In this document: positions 41,201-54,880 of the stretch, one piece after another | Position numbering within the stretch: the stretch's first letter is position 1 | Layout of the letters: every line of letters begins with the position of its first letter | Source: Maratus speciosus | Taxonomy: Eukaryota; Arthropoda; Arachnida; Araneae; Salticidae | Direction of reading: 5' to 3' | Assembly (NCBI GenBank): GCA_963932465.1 | Contig: CAWVRF010001058.1 | Span: forward strand, 62,001 to 126,000 | Length of the DNA stretch: 64,000 nucleotides | Notes under the pieces: model-generated | What the model saw: the letters and a program-made list of their open reading frames with translations, nothing else | Told to the model about the DNA's origin: nothing | Databases searched by the model: none | Made by a program: the position numbers and the translations under genes

Positions 41201-44200
41201 TGTTAGAAAATTCACCAGAAAGAGTTACCGCATATAAAACACGCAATATTTATGAATTGAATTCCGCTGCAGGGCTCAAAATTAATTTATTAATAAATAA
41301 TAAAGCGAAACCGAATATATTGTTTCAACAATCAAAGCATTGTTAGAAAATTCATCAGAAAGAGTTACCGCATATAAAACACGCAATAATTATGAATTGA
41401 ATTCCGGTGCAGGGCTTAAAATTAATTTCTTAATAAATAATAAAGCGAAACCGAATATATTGTTTCAACAATCAAAGCATTGTTAGAAAATTCATCAGAA
41501 AGAGTTACCGCATATAAAACACGCAATATTTATGAATTGAATTCCGGTGCAGGGCTCAAAATTAATTTATTATTAAATAATAAAGCGAAACCGAATATAT
41601 TGTTTCAACAATCAAAGCATTGTTAGAAAATTCACCAGAAAGAGTTACCGCATATAAAACACGCAATATTTATGAATTGAATCCCGGTGCAGGGCTCAAA
41701 ATTAATTTCTTAGTAAATAATAAAGCGAAACCGAATATATTGTTTAAACAATCAAAGCATTGTTAGAAATTTCATCAGAAAGAGTTACCGCATATAAAAC
41801 ACGCAATATTTATGAATTGAATTCCGGTGCAGGGCTCAAAATTAATTTATTAATAAATAATAAAGCGAAACCGAATATATTGTTTCAACAATCAAAGCAT
41901 TGTTAGAAAATTCAACAGAATGAGCTACCGCATATAAGACACGCAATATTTATGAATTGAATTCCGGTGCAGGGCTGAAAATTAATTTCTTAATAAATAA
42001 TAAAGCGAAACCGAATATATTGTTTCAACAATCAAAGCATTGTTAGAAAATTCATCAGAAAGTGTTACCGCATATAAAACACGCAATATTTATGAATTGA
42101 ATTCCGGTGCAGGTCTGAAAATTAATTTCTTAATAAATAATAAAGCGAAACCGAATATATTGTTTCAACAATCAAAGCATTGTTAGAAAATTCATCAGAA
42201 AGAGTTACCGCATATAAAACACGCAATATTTATGAATTGAATTCCGGTGCAGGGCTCAAAATTAATTTATTAATAAATAACAAAGCGAAACCGAATATAT
42301 TGTTTCAACAATCAAAGCACTGTTAGAAAATTCAACAGAATGAGTTACCGCATATAAGACACGCAATAATTATGAATTGAATTCCGGTGCAGGGCTGAAA
42401 ATTAATTTCTTAATAAATAATAAAGCGAAACCGAATATATTGTTTCAACAATCAAAGCATTGTTAGAAAATTCATCAGAAAGAGTCACCGCATATAAAAC
42501 ACGCAATATTTATGAATTGAATTCCGGTGCAGGGCTCAAAATTAATTTATTAATAAATAATAAAGCGAAACCGAATATATTGTTTCAACAATCAAAGCAT
42601 TGTTAGAAAATTCAACAGAATGAGTTACCGCATATAAGACACGCAATATTTATGAATTGAATTCCGGTGCAGGGCTGAAAATTAATTTCTTAATAAATAA
42701 TAAAGCGAAACCGAATATATTGTTTCAACAATCAAAGCATTGTTAGAAAATTCATCAGAAAGAGTTACCGCATGTAAAACACGCAATATTTATGAATTGA
42801 ATTCCGGTGCAGGGCTGAAAATTAATTTCTTAATAAATAATAAAGAGAAACCGAATATATTGTTTCAACAATGAAAGCATTGTTAGAAAATTCATCAGAA
42901 AGAGTTACCGCATATAAAACACGCAATATTTATGAATTGAATTCCGGTGCAGGTCTGAAAATTAATTTCTTAATAAATAATAAAGCGAAACCGAATATAT
43001 TGTTTCAACAATCAAAGCATTGTTAGAAAATTCATCAGAAAGAGTTACCGCATATAAAACACGCAATATTTATGAATTGAATTCCGGTGCAGGGCTGAAA
43101 ATTAATTTCTTAATAAATAATAAAGCGAAACCGAATATATTGTTTCAACAATCAAAGCATTGTTAGAAAATTCATCAGAAAGAGTTACCGCATATAAAAC
43201 ACGCAATATTTATGAATTGAATTCCGGTGCAGGGCTCAAAATTAATTTATTATTAAATAATAAAGCGAAACAGAATATATTGTTTCAACAATCAAAGCAT
43301 TGTTAGAAAATTCATCAGAAAGAGTTACCGCATATAAAACACGCAATATTTATGAATTGAATCCCGGTGCAGGGCTCAGAATTAATTTCTTAGTAAATAA
43401 TAAAGCGAAACCGAATATATTGTTTAAACAATCAAAGCATTGTTAAAAATTTCAGCAGAAAGAGTTACCGCATATAAAACACGCAATATTTATGAATTGA
43501 ATTCCGGTGCAGGGCTCAAAATTAACTTATTAATAAATAATAAAGCGAAACCGAATATATTGTTTCAACAATCAAAGCATTGTTATAAAATTCAACAGAA
43601 TGAGTTACCGCATATAAGACACGCAATATTTATGAATTGAATTCCGGTGCAGGGCTGAAAATTAATTTCTTAATAAATAATAAAGCGAAACCGAATATAT
43701 TGTTTCAACAATCAAAGCATTGTTAGAAAATTCATCAGAAAGAGTTACCGCATATAAAACACGCAATATTTATGAATTGAATTCCGGTGCAGGGCTGAAA
43801 ATTAATTTCTTAATAAATAATAAAGCGAAACCGAATATATTGTTTCAACAATCAAAGCATTGTTAGAAAATTCATCAGAAAGAGTTACCGCATATAAAAC
43901 ACGCAATATTTATGAATTGAATTCCGGTGCAGGGCTCAAAATTAATTTATTAATAAATAATAAAGCGAAACCGAATATATTGTTTCAACAATCAAAGCAT
44001 TGTTAGAAAATTCAACAGAATGTGTTACCGCATATAAGACACGCAATATTTATGAATTGAATTCCGGTGCAGGGCTGAAAATTAATTTCTTAATAAATAA
44101 TAAAGCGAAATCGAATATATTGTTTCAACAATGAAAGCATTGTTAGAAAATTCATCAGAAAGAGTTACCGCATATAAAACACGCAATATTTATGAATTGA

Positions 44201-45550
44201 ATTCCGGTGCAGGGCTCAAAATTAATTAATTAATAAATAATAAAGCGAAACCGAATATATTGTTTCAACAATCAAAGCATTGTTAGAAAATTCAACAGAA
44301 TGAGTTACCGCATATAAGACACGCAATATTTATGAATTGAATTCCGGTGCAGGGCTGAAAATTAATTTCTTAATAAATAATAAAGCGAAACCGAATATAT
44401 TGTTTCAACAATCAAAGCACTGTTAGAAAATTCATCAGAAAGAGTTACCGCATATAAAACACGCAATATTTATGAATTGAATTCCGGTGCAGGGCTGAAA
44501 ATTAATTTCTTAATAAATAATAAAGCGAAACCGAATATATTGTTTCAACAATCAACGCATTGTTAGAAAATTCATCAGAAAGAGTTACCGCATATAAAAC
44601 ACGCAATATTTATGAATTGAATTCCGGTGCTGGGCTCAAAATTTATTTATTATTAAATAATAAAGCGAAACCGAATATATTGTTTCAACAATCAAAGCAT
44701 TGTTAGAAAATTCATCAGAAAGAGTTACCGCATATAAAACACGCAATATTTATGAATTGAATTCCGGTGCAGGGCTCAAAATTAATTTCTTAGTAAATAA
44801 TAAAGCGAAACCGAATATATTGTTTAAACAATCAAAGCATTGTTAGAAATTTCATCAGAAAGAGTTACCGCATATAAAACACGCAATATTTATGAATTGA
44901 ATTCCGGTGCAGGGCTCAAAATTAATTTATTAATAAATAATAAAGCGAAACCGAATATATTGTTTCAACAATCAAAGCATTGTTAGAAAATTCAACAGAA
45001 TGAGTTACCGCATATAAGACACGCAATATTTATGAATTGAATTCCGGTGCAGGGCTGAAAATTAATTTCTTAATAAATAATAAAGCGAAACCGAATATAT
45101 TGTTTCAACAATCAAAGCATTGTTAGAAAATTCATCAGAAAGAGTTACCGCATATAAAACACGCAATATTTATGAATTGAATTCCGGTGCAGGTCTGAAA
45201 ATTAATTTCTTAATAAATAATAAAGCGAAACCGAATATATTGTTTCAACAATCAAAGCATTGTTAGAAAATTCATCAGAAAGAGTTACCGCATATAAAAC
45301 ACGCAATATTTATGAATTGAATTCCGGTGCAGGGCTGAAAATTAATTTCTTAATAAATAATAAAGCGAAACCGAATATATTGTTTCAACAATCAAAGCAT
45401 TGTTAGAAAATTCATCAGAAAGAGTTACCGCATATAAAACACGCAATATTTATGAATTGAATTCCGGTGCAGGACTGAAAATTAATTTCTTAATAAATAA
45501 TAAAGCGAAACCGAATATATTGTTTCAACAATCAAAGCATTGTTAGAAAA
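35206..45550 (+). repeat. 10.3-kb segmental duplication at 90-monomer offset, copy 2
   Basis: This is the partner of 22606..32950, about 99.96% identical by eye. Most monomers elsewhere in the window differ from one another at several of 140 positions, so this copy must be very recent, or an assembly artefact. It contains the same internal order of cassettes, the same seven rare monomer variants in sequence, and an identical 66-codon open frame at 43440..43640 matching that at 30840..31040. Copy 2 alone has GAGTCACCG (42481). Confidence 0.92.
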
Positions 45551-46940
45551 ATCATCAGAAAGAGTTACCGCATATAAAACACGCAATATTTATGAATTGA
45601 ATTCCGGTGCAGGGCTCAAAATTAATTTATTAATAAATAATAAAGCGAAACCGAATATATTGTTTCAACAATCAAAGCATTGTTAGAAAATTGAACAGAA
45701 TGAGTTACCGCATATAAGACACGCAATATTTATGAATTGAATTCCGGTGCAGGGCTGAAAATTAATTTCTTAATAAATAATAAAGCGAAACCGAATATAT
45801 TGTTTCAACAATCAAAGCATTGTTAGAAAATTCATCAGAAAGAGTTACCGCATATAAAACACGCAATATTTATGAATTGAATCCCGGTGCAGGGCTCAGA
45901 ATTAATTTCTTAGTAAATAATAAAGCGAAACCGAATATATTGTTTAAACAATCAAAGCATTGTTAGAAATTTCAGCAGAAAGAGTTACCGCATATAAAAC
46001 ACGCAATATTTATGAATTGAATTCCGGTGCAGGGCTCAAAATTAACTTATTAATAAATAATAAAGCGAAACCGAATATATTGTTTCAACAATCAAAGCAT
46101 TGTTAGAAAATTCAACAGAATGAGTTACCGCATATAAGACACGCAATATTTATGAATTGAATTCCGGTGCAGGGCTGAAAATTAATTTCTTAATAAATAA
46201 TAAAGCGAAACCGAATATATTGTTTCAACAATCAAAGCATTGTTAGAAAATTCATCAGAAAGAGTTACCGCATATAAAACACGCAATATTTATGAATTGA
46301 ATTCCGGTGCAGGTCTGAAAATTAATTTCTTAATAAATAATAAAGCGAAACCGAATATATTGTTTCAACAATCAAAGCATTGTTAGAAAATTCATCAGAA
46401 AGTGTTACCGCATATAAAACACGCAATATTTATGAATTGAATTCCGGTGCAGGGCTCAAAATTAATTTATTAATAAATAATAAAGCGAAACCGAATATAT
46501 TGTTTCAACAATCAAAGCATTGTTAGAAAATTCAACAGAATGTGTTACCGCATATAAGACACGCAATATTTATGAATTGAATTCCGGTGCAGGGCTGAAA
46601 ATTAATTTCTTAATAAATAATAAAGCGAAATCGAATATATTGTTTCAACAATGAAAGCATTGTTAGAAAATTCATCAGAAAGAGTTACCGCATATAAAAC
46701 ACGCAATATTTATGAATTGAATTCCGGTGCAGGGCTCAAAATTAATTAATTAATAAATAATAAAGCGAAACCGAATATATTGTTTCAACAATCAAAGCAT
46801 TGTTAGAAAATTCAACAGAATGAGTTACCGCATATAAGACACGCAATATTTATGAATTGAATTCCGGTGCAGGGCTGAAAATTAATTTCTTAATAAATAA
46901 TAAAGCGAAACCGAATATATTGTTTCAACAATCAAAGCAC

Positions 46941-49252
46941 TGTTAGAAAATTCATCAGAAAGAGTTACCGCATATAAAACACGCAATATTTATGAATTGA
47001 ATTCCGGTGCAGGGCTGAAAATTAATTTCTTAATAAATAATAAAGCGAAACCGAATATATTGTTTCAACAATCAACGCATTGTTAGAAAATTCATCAGAA
47101 AGAGTTACCCCATATAAAACACGCAATATTTATGAATTGAATTCCGGTGCTGGGCTCAAAATTAATTTATTATTAAATAATAAAGCGAAACCGAATATAT
47201 TGTTTCAACAATCAAAGCATTTTTAGAAAATTCATCAGAAAGAGTTACCGCATATAAAACACGCAATATTTATGAATTGAATTCCGGTGCAGGGCTCAAA
47301 ATTAATTTCTTAGTAAATAATAAAGCGAAACCGAATATATTGTTTAAACAATCAAAGCATTGTTAGAAATTTCATCAGAAAGAGTTACCGCATATAAAAC
47401 ACGCAATATTTATGAATTGAATTCCGGTGCAGGGCTCAAAATTAATTTATTAATATATAATAAAGCGAAACCGAATATATTGTTTCAACAATCAAAGCAT
47501 TGTTAGAAAATTCAACAGAATGAGTTACCGCATATAAGACACGCAATATTTATGAATTGAATTCCGGTGCAGGGCTGAAAATTAATTTCTTAATAAATAA
47601 TAAAGCGAAACCGAATATATTGTTTCAACAATCAAAGCATTGTTAGAAAATTCATCAGAAAGAGTTACCGCATATAAAACACGCAATATTTATGAATTGA
47701 ATTCCGGTGCAGGTCTGAAAATTAATTTCTTAATAAATAATAAAGCGAAACCGAATATATTGTTTCAACAATCAAAGCATTGTTAGAAAATTCATCAGAA
47801 AGAGTTACCGCATATAAAACACGCAATATTTATGAATTGAATTCCGGTGCAGGGCTGAAAATTAATTTCTTAATAAATAATAAAGCGAAACCGAATATAT
47901 TGTTTCAACAATCAAAGCATTGTTAGAAAATTCATCAGAAAGAGTTACCGCATATAAAACACGCAATATTTATGAATTGAATTCCGGTGCAGGACTGAAA
48001 ATTAATTACTTAATTAATAATAAAGCGAAACCGAATATATTGTTTCAACAATCAAAGCATTGTTAGAAAAATCATCAGAAAGAGTTACCGCATATAAAAC
48101 ACGCAATATTTATGAATTGAATTCCGGTGCAGGGCTCAAAATTAATTTATTAATAAATAATAAAGCGAAACCGAATATATTGTTTCAACAATCAAAGCAT
48201 TGTTAGAAAATTGAACAGAATGAGTTACCGCATATAAGACACGCAATATTTATGAATTGAATTCCGGTGCAGGGCTGAAAATTAATTTCTTAATAAATAA
48301 TAAAGCGAAACCGAATATATTGTTTCAACAATCAAAGCATTGTTAGAAAATTCATCAGAAAGAGTTACCGCATATAAAACACGCAATATTTATGAATTGA
48401 ATTCCGGTGCAGGGCTGAAAATTAATTTCTTAATAAATAATAAAGCGAAACCGAATATATTGTTTCAACAATCAAAGCATTGTTAGAAAATTCACCAGAA
48501 AGAGTTACCGCATATAAAACACGCAATATTTATGAATTGAATTCCGCTGCAGGGCTCAAAATTAATTTATTAATAAATAATAAAGCGAAACCGAATATAT
48601 TGTTTCAACAATCAAAGCATTGTTAGAAAATTCATCAGAAAGAGTTACCGCATATAAAACACGCAATAATTATGAATTGAATTCCGGTGCAGGGCTTAAA
48701 ATTAATTTATTAATATATAATAAAGCGAAACCGAATATATTGTTTCAACAATCAAAGCATTGTTAGAAAATTCAACAGAATGAGTTACCGCATATAAGAC
48801 ACGCAATATTTATGAATTGAATTCCGGTGCAGGGCTGAAAATTAATTTCTTAATAAATAATAAAGCGAAACCGAATATATTGTTTCAACAATCAAAGCAT
48901 TGTTAGAAAATTCATCAGAAAGAGTTACCGCATATAAAACACGCAATATTTATGAATTGAATTCCGGTGCAGGTCTGAAAATTAATTTCTTAATAAATAA
49001 TAAAGCGAAACCGAATATATTGTTTCAACAATCAAAGCATTGTTAGAAAATTCATCAGAAAGAGTTACCGCATATAAAACACGCAATATTTATGAATTGA
49101 ATTCCGGTGCAGGGCTGAAAATTAATTTCTTAATAAATAATAAAGCGAAACCGAATATATTGTTTCAACAATCAAAGCATTGTTAGAAAATTCATCAGAA
49201 AGAGTTACCGCATATAAAACACGCAATATTTATGAATTGAATTCCGGTGCAG
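46941..49252 (+). repeat. 2.3-kb block, copy 2 (partner of 32941..35252)
   Basis: This block is identical to 32941..35252 apart from TTTTAG (47222) and TTAATTAAT (48015), both private to this copy. The stretch before it (44101..46940) repeats part of itself at an 18-monomer offset: AAATCGAAT at about 44110 and 46630, GCACTGTTAG at 44420 and 46940, and CAACGC at 44534 and 47054. The block therefore sits in a locally duplicated neighbourhood. Confidence 0.88.
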
Positions 49253-51434
49253 GACTGAAAATTAATTTCTTAATAAATAATAAAGCGAAACCGAATATAT
49301 TGTTTCAACAATCAAAGCATTGTTAGAAAAATCATCAGAAAGAGTTACCGCATATAAAACACGCAATATTTATGAATTGAATTCCGGTGCAGGGCTCAAA
49401 ATTAATTTATTAATAAATAATAAAGCGAAACCGAATATATTGTTTCAACAATCAAAGCATTGTTAGAAAATTGAACAGAATGAGTTACCGCATATAAGAC
49501 ACGCAATATTTATGAATTGAATTCCGGTGCAGGGCTGAAAATTAATTTCTTAATAAATAATAAAGCGAAACCGAATATATTGTTTCAACAATCAAAGCAT
49601 TGTTAGAAAATTCATCAGAAAGAGTTACCGCATATAAAACACGCAATATTTATGAATTGAATTCCGGTGCAGGGCTGAAAATTAATTTCTTAATAAATAA
49701 TAAAGCGAAACCGAATATATTGTTTCAACAATCAAAGCATTGTTAGAAAATTCACCAGAAAGAGTTACCGCATATAAAACACGCAATATTTATGAATTGA
49801 ATTCCGCTGCAGGGCTCAAAATTAATTTATTAATAAATAATAAAGCGAAACCGAATATATTGTTTCAACAATCAAAGCATTGTTAGAAAATTCATCAGAA
49901 AGAGTTACCGCATATAAAACACGCAATAATTATGAATTGAATTCCGGTGCAGGGCTTAAAATTAATTTCTTAATAAATAATAAAGCGAAACCGAATATAT
50001 TGTTTCAACAATCAAAGCATTGTTAGAAAATTCATCAGAAAGAGTTACCGCATATAAAACACGCAATATTTATGAATTGAATTCCGGTGCAGGGCTCAAA
50101 ATTAATTTATTATTAAATAATAAAGCGAAACCGAATATATTGTTTCAACAATCAAAGCATTGTTAGAAAATTCACCAGAAAGAGTTACCGCATATAAAAC
50201 ACGCAATATTTATGAATTGAATCCCGGTGCAGGGCTCAAAATTAATTTCTTAGTAAATAATAAAGCGAAACCGAATATATTGTTTAAACAATCAAAGCAT
50301 TGTTAGAAATTTCATCAGAAAGAGTTACCGCATATAAAACACGCAATATTTATGAATTGAATTCCGGTGCAGGGCTCAAAATTAATTTATTAATAAATAA
50401 TAAAGCGAAACCGAATATATTGTTTCAACAATCAAAGCATTGTTAGAAAATTCAACAGAATGAGCTACCGCATATAAGACACGCAATATTTATGAATTGA
50501 ATTCCGGTGCAGGGCTGAAAATTAATTTCTTAATAAATAATAAAGCGAAACCGAATATATTGTTTCAACAATCAAAGCATTGTTAGAAAAATCATCAGAA
50601 AGTGTTACCGCATATAAAACACGCAATATTTATGAATTGAATTCCGGTGCAGGTCTGAAAATTAATTTCTTAATAAATAATAAAGCGAAACCGAATATAT
50701 TGTTTCAACAATCAAAGCATTGTTAGAAAATTCATCAGAAAGAGTTACCGCATATAAAACACGCAATATTTATGAATTGAATTCCGGTGCAGGGCTCAAA
50801 ATTAATTTATTAATAAATAATAAAGCGAAACCGAATATATTGTTTCAACAATCAAAGCACTGTTAGAAAATTCAACAGAATGAGTTACCGCATATAAGAC
50901 ACGCAATAATTATGAATTGAATTCCGGTGCAGGGCTGAAAATTAATTTCTTAATAAATAATAAAGCGAAACCGAATATATTGTTTCAACAATCAAAGCAT
51001 TGTTAGAAAATTCATCAGAAAGAGTTACCGCATATAAAACACGCAATATTTATGAATTGAATTCCGGTGCAGGGCTCAAAATTAATTTATTAATAAATAA
51101 TAAAGCGAAACCGAATATATTGTTTCAACAATCAAAGCATTGTTAGAAAATTCAACAGAATGAGTTACCGCATATAAGACACGCAATATTTATGAATTGA
51201 ATTCCGGTGCAGGGCTGAAAATTAATTTCTTAATAAATAATAAAGCGAAACCGAATATATTGTTTCAACAATCAAAGCATTGTTAGAAAATTCATCAGAA
51301 AGAGTTACCGCATGTAAAACACGCAATATTTATGAATTGAATTCCGGTGCAGGGCTGAAAATTAATTTCTTAATAAATAATAAAGAGAAACCGAATATAT
51401 TGTTTCAACAATGAAAGCATTGTTAGAAAATTCA
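48716..51434 (+). repeat. 2.7-kb block matching 40176..42894 (61-monomer offset)
   Basis: At an offset of exactly 8,540 bp this stretch repeats 40176..42894 with three mismatches (50591 A/T, 50821 T/C, 51026 T/C). It contains the cassette D marker series from GGACTG (49251) through CCGCTGCAG, CAATAATTATG (49921), TTCACCAG, the PmeI unit (50282), GAGCTACC, AGTGTTACC (50601) and GCATGTAAAAC (51311). The match ends at 51434, where TTCAACAG replaces TTCATCAG. It lacks ACAAAGCG and GAGTCACCG, which are present at the matching places in 40176..42894, so it was copied before those changes arose or from a different sister. Confidence 0.85.
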
Positions 51435-52118
51435 ACAGAAAGAGTTACCGCATATAAAACACGCAATATTTATGAATTGAATTCCGCTGCAGGGTTCAAA
51501 ATTAATTTATTAATAAATAATAAAGCGAAACCGAATATATTGTTTCAACAATCAAAGCATTGTTAGAAAATTCATCAGAAAGAGTTACCGCATATAAAAC
51601 ACGCAATATTTATGAATTGAATCCCGGTGCAGGGCTCAAAATTAATTTCATAGTAAATAATAAAGCGAAACCGAATATATTGTTTAAACAATCAAAGCAT
51701 TGTTAGAAATTTCATCAGAAAGAGTTACCGTATATAAAACACGCAATATTTATGAATTGAATTCCGGTGCAGGGCTGAAAATTAATTTCTTAATAAATAA
51801 TAAAGCGAAACCGAATATATTGTTTCAACAATCAAAGCATTGTTAGAAAATTCATTAGAAAGAGTTACCGCATATAAAACACGCAATATTTATGAATTGA
51901 ATTCCGGTGCAGGTCTGAAAATTAATTTCTTAATAAATAATAAAGCGAAACCGAATATATTGTTTCAACAATCAAAGCATTGTTAGAAAATTCATCAGAA
52001 AGAGTTACCGCATATAAAACACGCAATATTTATGAATTGAATTCCGGTGCAGGGCTGAAAATTAATTTCTTAATAAATATTAAAGCGAAACCGAATATAT
52101 TGTTTCAACAATCAAAGC

Positions 52119-52238
52119 AAAGAGTTACCGCATATAAAACACGCAATATTTATGAATTGAATTCCGGTGTAGGGCTCAAAATTAATTTATTATTAAATAA
52201 TAAAGCGAAACCGAATATATTGTTTCAACAATCAAAGC
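52119..52238 (+). repeat. 120-bp monomer with 20-bp deletion
   Basis: AATCAAAGCA joins directly to AAGAGTTACC, losing the 20 bases that normally carry TTGTTAG and TTCATCAG. One base of microhomology (A) is present at the joint (52119/52120). Because the lost segment includes the recurrent TAG, two monomers become one continuous open frame, which is why an 88-codon frame is seen at 51980..52246. A GGTGTAGGGCTC change lies in the same unit. It is the only unit of this length in the window. Confidence 0.93.
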
Positions 52239-52378
52239 ATTGTTAGAAAATTCAACAGAATGAGTTACCGCATATAAAACACGCAATATTTATGAATTGA
52301 ATTCCGGTGCAGGGCTCAAAATTAATTTATTATTAAATAATAAAGCGAAACCGAATATATTGTTTCAACAATCAAAGC

Positions 52379-53218
52379 ATTGTTAGAAAATTCAACAGAA
52401 TGAGTTACCGCATATAAGACACGCAATATTTATGAATTGAATTCCGGTGCAGGGCTGAAAATTAATTTCTTAATAAATAATAAAGCGAAACCGAATATAT
52501 TGTTTCAACAATCAAAGCATTGTTAGAAAATTCATCAGAAAGAGTTACCGCATATAAAACACGCAATATTTATGAATTGAATTCCGGTGCAGGTCTGAAA
52601 ATTAATTTCTTAATAAATAATAAAGCGAAACCGAATATATTGTTTCAACAATCAAAGCATTGTTAGAAAATTCATCAGAAAGAGTTACCGCATATAAAAC
52701 ACGCAATATTTATGAATTGAATTCCGGTGCAGGGCTCAAAATTAATTTATTATTAAATAATAAAGCGAAACCGAATATATTGTTTCAACAATCAAAGCAT
52801 TGTTAGAAAATTCAACAGAATGAGTTACCGCATATAAGACACGCAATATTTATGAATTGAATTCCGGTGCAGGGCTGAAAATTAATTTCTTAATAAATAA
52901 TAAAGCGAAACCGAATATATTGTTTCAACAATCAAAGCATTGTTAGAAAATTCATCAGAAAGAGTTACCGCATATAAAACACGCAATATTTATGAATTGA
53001 ATTCCGGTGCAGGTCTGAAAATTAATTTCTTAATAAATAATAAAGCGAAACCGAATATATTGTTTCAACAATCAAAGCATTGTTAGAAAATTCATCAGAA
53101 AGATTTACCGCATATAAAACACGCAATATTTATGAATTGAATTCCGGTGCAGGGCTCAAAATTAATTTATTAATAAATAATAAAGCGAAACCGAATATAT
53201 TGTTTCAACAATCAAAGC
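52379..53218 (+). repeat. Three-monomer (420-bp) direct duplication
   Basis: The segments 52379..52798 and 52799..53218 have the same order (type B unit, GGTCTG unit, GGGCTC/TTATTA unit) and differ at two positions found by eye: GAGTTACC versus GATTTACC (53104) and TTATTAAAT versus TTAATAAAT (53174). Trimers of this composition are scattered through the array, so this is a recent example of an old register. It lies just downstream of the 120-bp monomer. Confidence 0.8.
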
Positions 53219-54618
53219 ATTGTTAGAAAATTCAACAGAATGTGTTACCGCATATAAGACACGCAATATTTATGAATTGAATTCCGGTGCAGGGCTGAAA
53301 ATTAATTTCTTAATAAATAATAAAGCGAAACCGAATATATTGTTTCAACAATGAAAGCATTGTTAGAAAATTCATCAGAAAGAGTTACCGCATATAAAAC
53401 ACGCAATATTTATGAATTGATTTCCGGTGCAGGACTGAAAATTAATTTCTTAATAAATAATAAAGCGAAACCGAATATATTGTTTCAACAATCAAAGCAT
53501 TGTTAGAAAATTCATCAGAAAGAGTTACCGCATATAAAACACGCAATATTTATTAATTGAATTCCGGTGCAGGGCTGAAAATTAATTTTTTAATAAATAA
53601 TAAAGCGAAACCGAATATATTGTTTCAACAATGAAAGCATTGTTAGAAAATTCATCAGAAAGAGTTACCGCATATAAAACACGCAATATTTATGAATTGA
53701 ATTCCGGTGCAGGGCTCAAAATTAATTAATTAATAAATAATAAAGCGAAACCGAATATATTGTTTCAACAATCAAAGCATTGTTAGAAAATTCAACAGAA
53801 TGAGTTACCGCATATAAGACACGCAATATTTATGAATTGAATTCCGGTGCAGGGCTGAAAATTAATTTCTTAATAAATAATAAAGCGAAACCGAATATAT
53901 TGTTTCAACAATCAAAGCATTGTTAGAAAATTCATCAGAAAGAGTTACCGCATATAAAACACGCAATATTTATGAATTGAATTCCGGTGCAGGGCTGAAA
54001 ATTAATTTCTTAATAAATAATAAAGCGAAACCGAATATATTGTTTCAACAATCAAAGCATTGTTAGAAAATTCATCAGAAAGAGTTACCGCATATAAAAC
54101 ACGCAATATTTATGAATTGAATTCCGGTGCAGGGCTGAAAATTAATTTCTTAATAAATAATAAAGAGAAACCGAATATATTGTTTCAACAATCAAAGCAT
54201 TGTTAGAAAATTCAACAGAAAGAGTTACCGCATATAAAACACGCAATATTTATGAATTGAATTCCGCTGCAGGGTTCAAAATTAATTTATTAATAAATAA
54301 TAAAGCGAAACCGAATATATTGTTTCAACAATCAAAGCATTGTTAGAAAATTCATCAGAAAGAGTTACCGCATATAAAACACGCAATATTTATGAATTGA
54401 ATCCCGGTGCAGGGCTCAAAATTAATTTCTTAGTAAATAATAAAGCGAAACCGAATATATTGTTTAAACAATCAAAGCATTGTTAGAAATTTCATCAGAA
54501 AGAGTTACCGTATATAAAACACGCAATATTTATGAATTGAATTCCGGTGCAGGGCTCAAAATTAATTTATTAATTAATAATAAAGCGAAACCGAATATAT
54601 TGTTTCAACAATCAAAGC

Positions 54619-54740
54619 ATTGTTAGAAAATTCAACAGAATGAGTTACCGCATATAAGACACGCAATATTTATGAATTGAAAATTAATTTCTTAATATAT
54701 AATAAAGCGAAACCGAAAATATTGTTTCAACAATCAAAGC
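54619..54740 (+). repeat. 122-bp monomer with 18-bp deletion
   Basis: TATGAATTGA is followed directly by AAATTAATTT at 54680/54681. The missing 18 bases hold the EcoRI site and the GC-rich CCGGTGCAGGGCTG stretch, the only GC-rich element in the monomer. The joint has 3 bp of microhomology (TGA), consistent with replication slippage or end joining. The unit otherwise has a type B start, and the downstream part carries TTAATATATAAT and CCGAAAATATTG changes. No other copy in the window has this deletion. Confidence 0.93.
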
Positions 54741-54880
54741 ATTGTTAGAAAATTCATCAGAAAGAGTTGCCGCATATAAAACACGCAATATTTATGAATT
54801 GAATTCCGGTGCAGGTCTGAAAATTAATTTCTTAATAAATAATAAAGCGAAACCGAATATATTGTTTCAACAATCAAAGC

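Noticed and set aside
51980..52246. 88-codon open frame, the longest in the window
   Set aside because: It arises because the 20-bp deletion at 52119 removes the stop between two monomers. The predicted protein is the same translated monomer twice.
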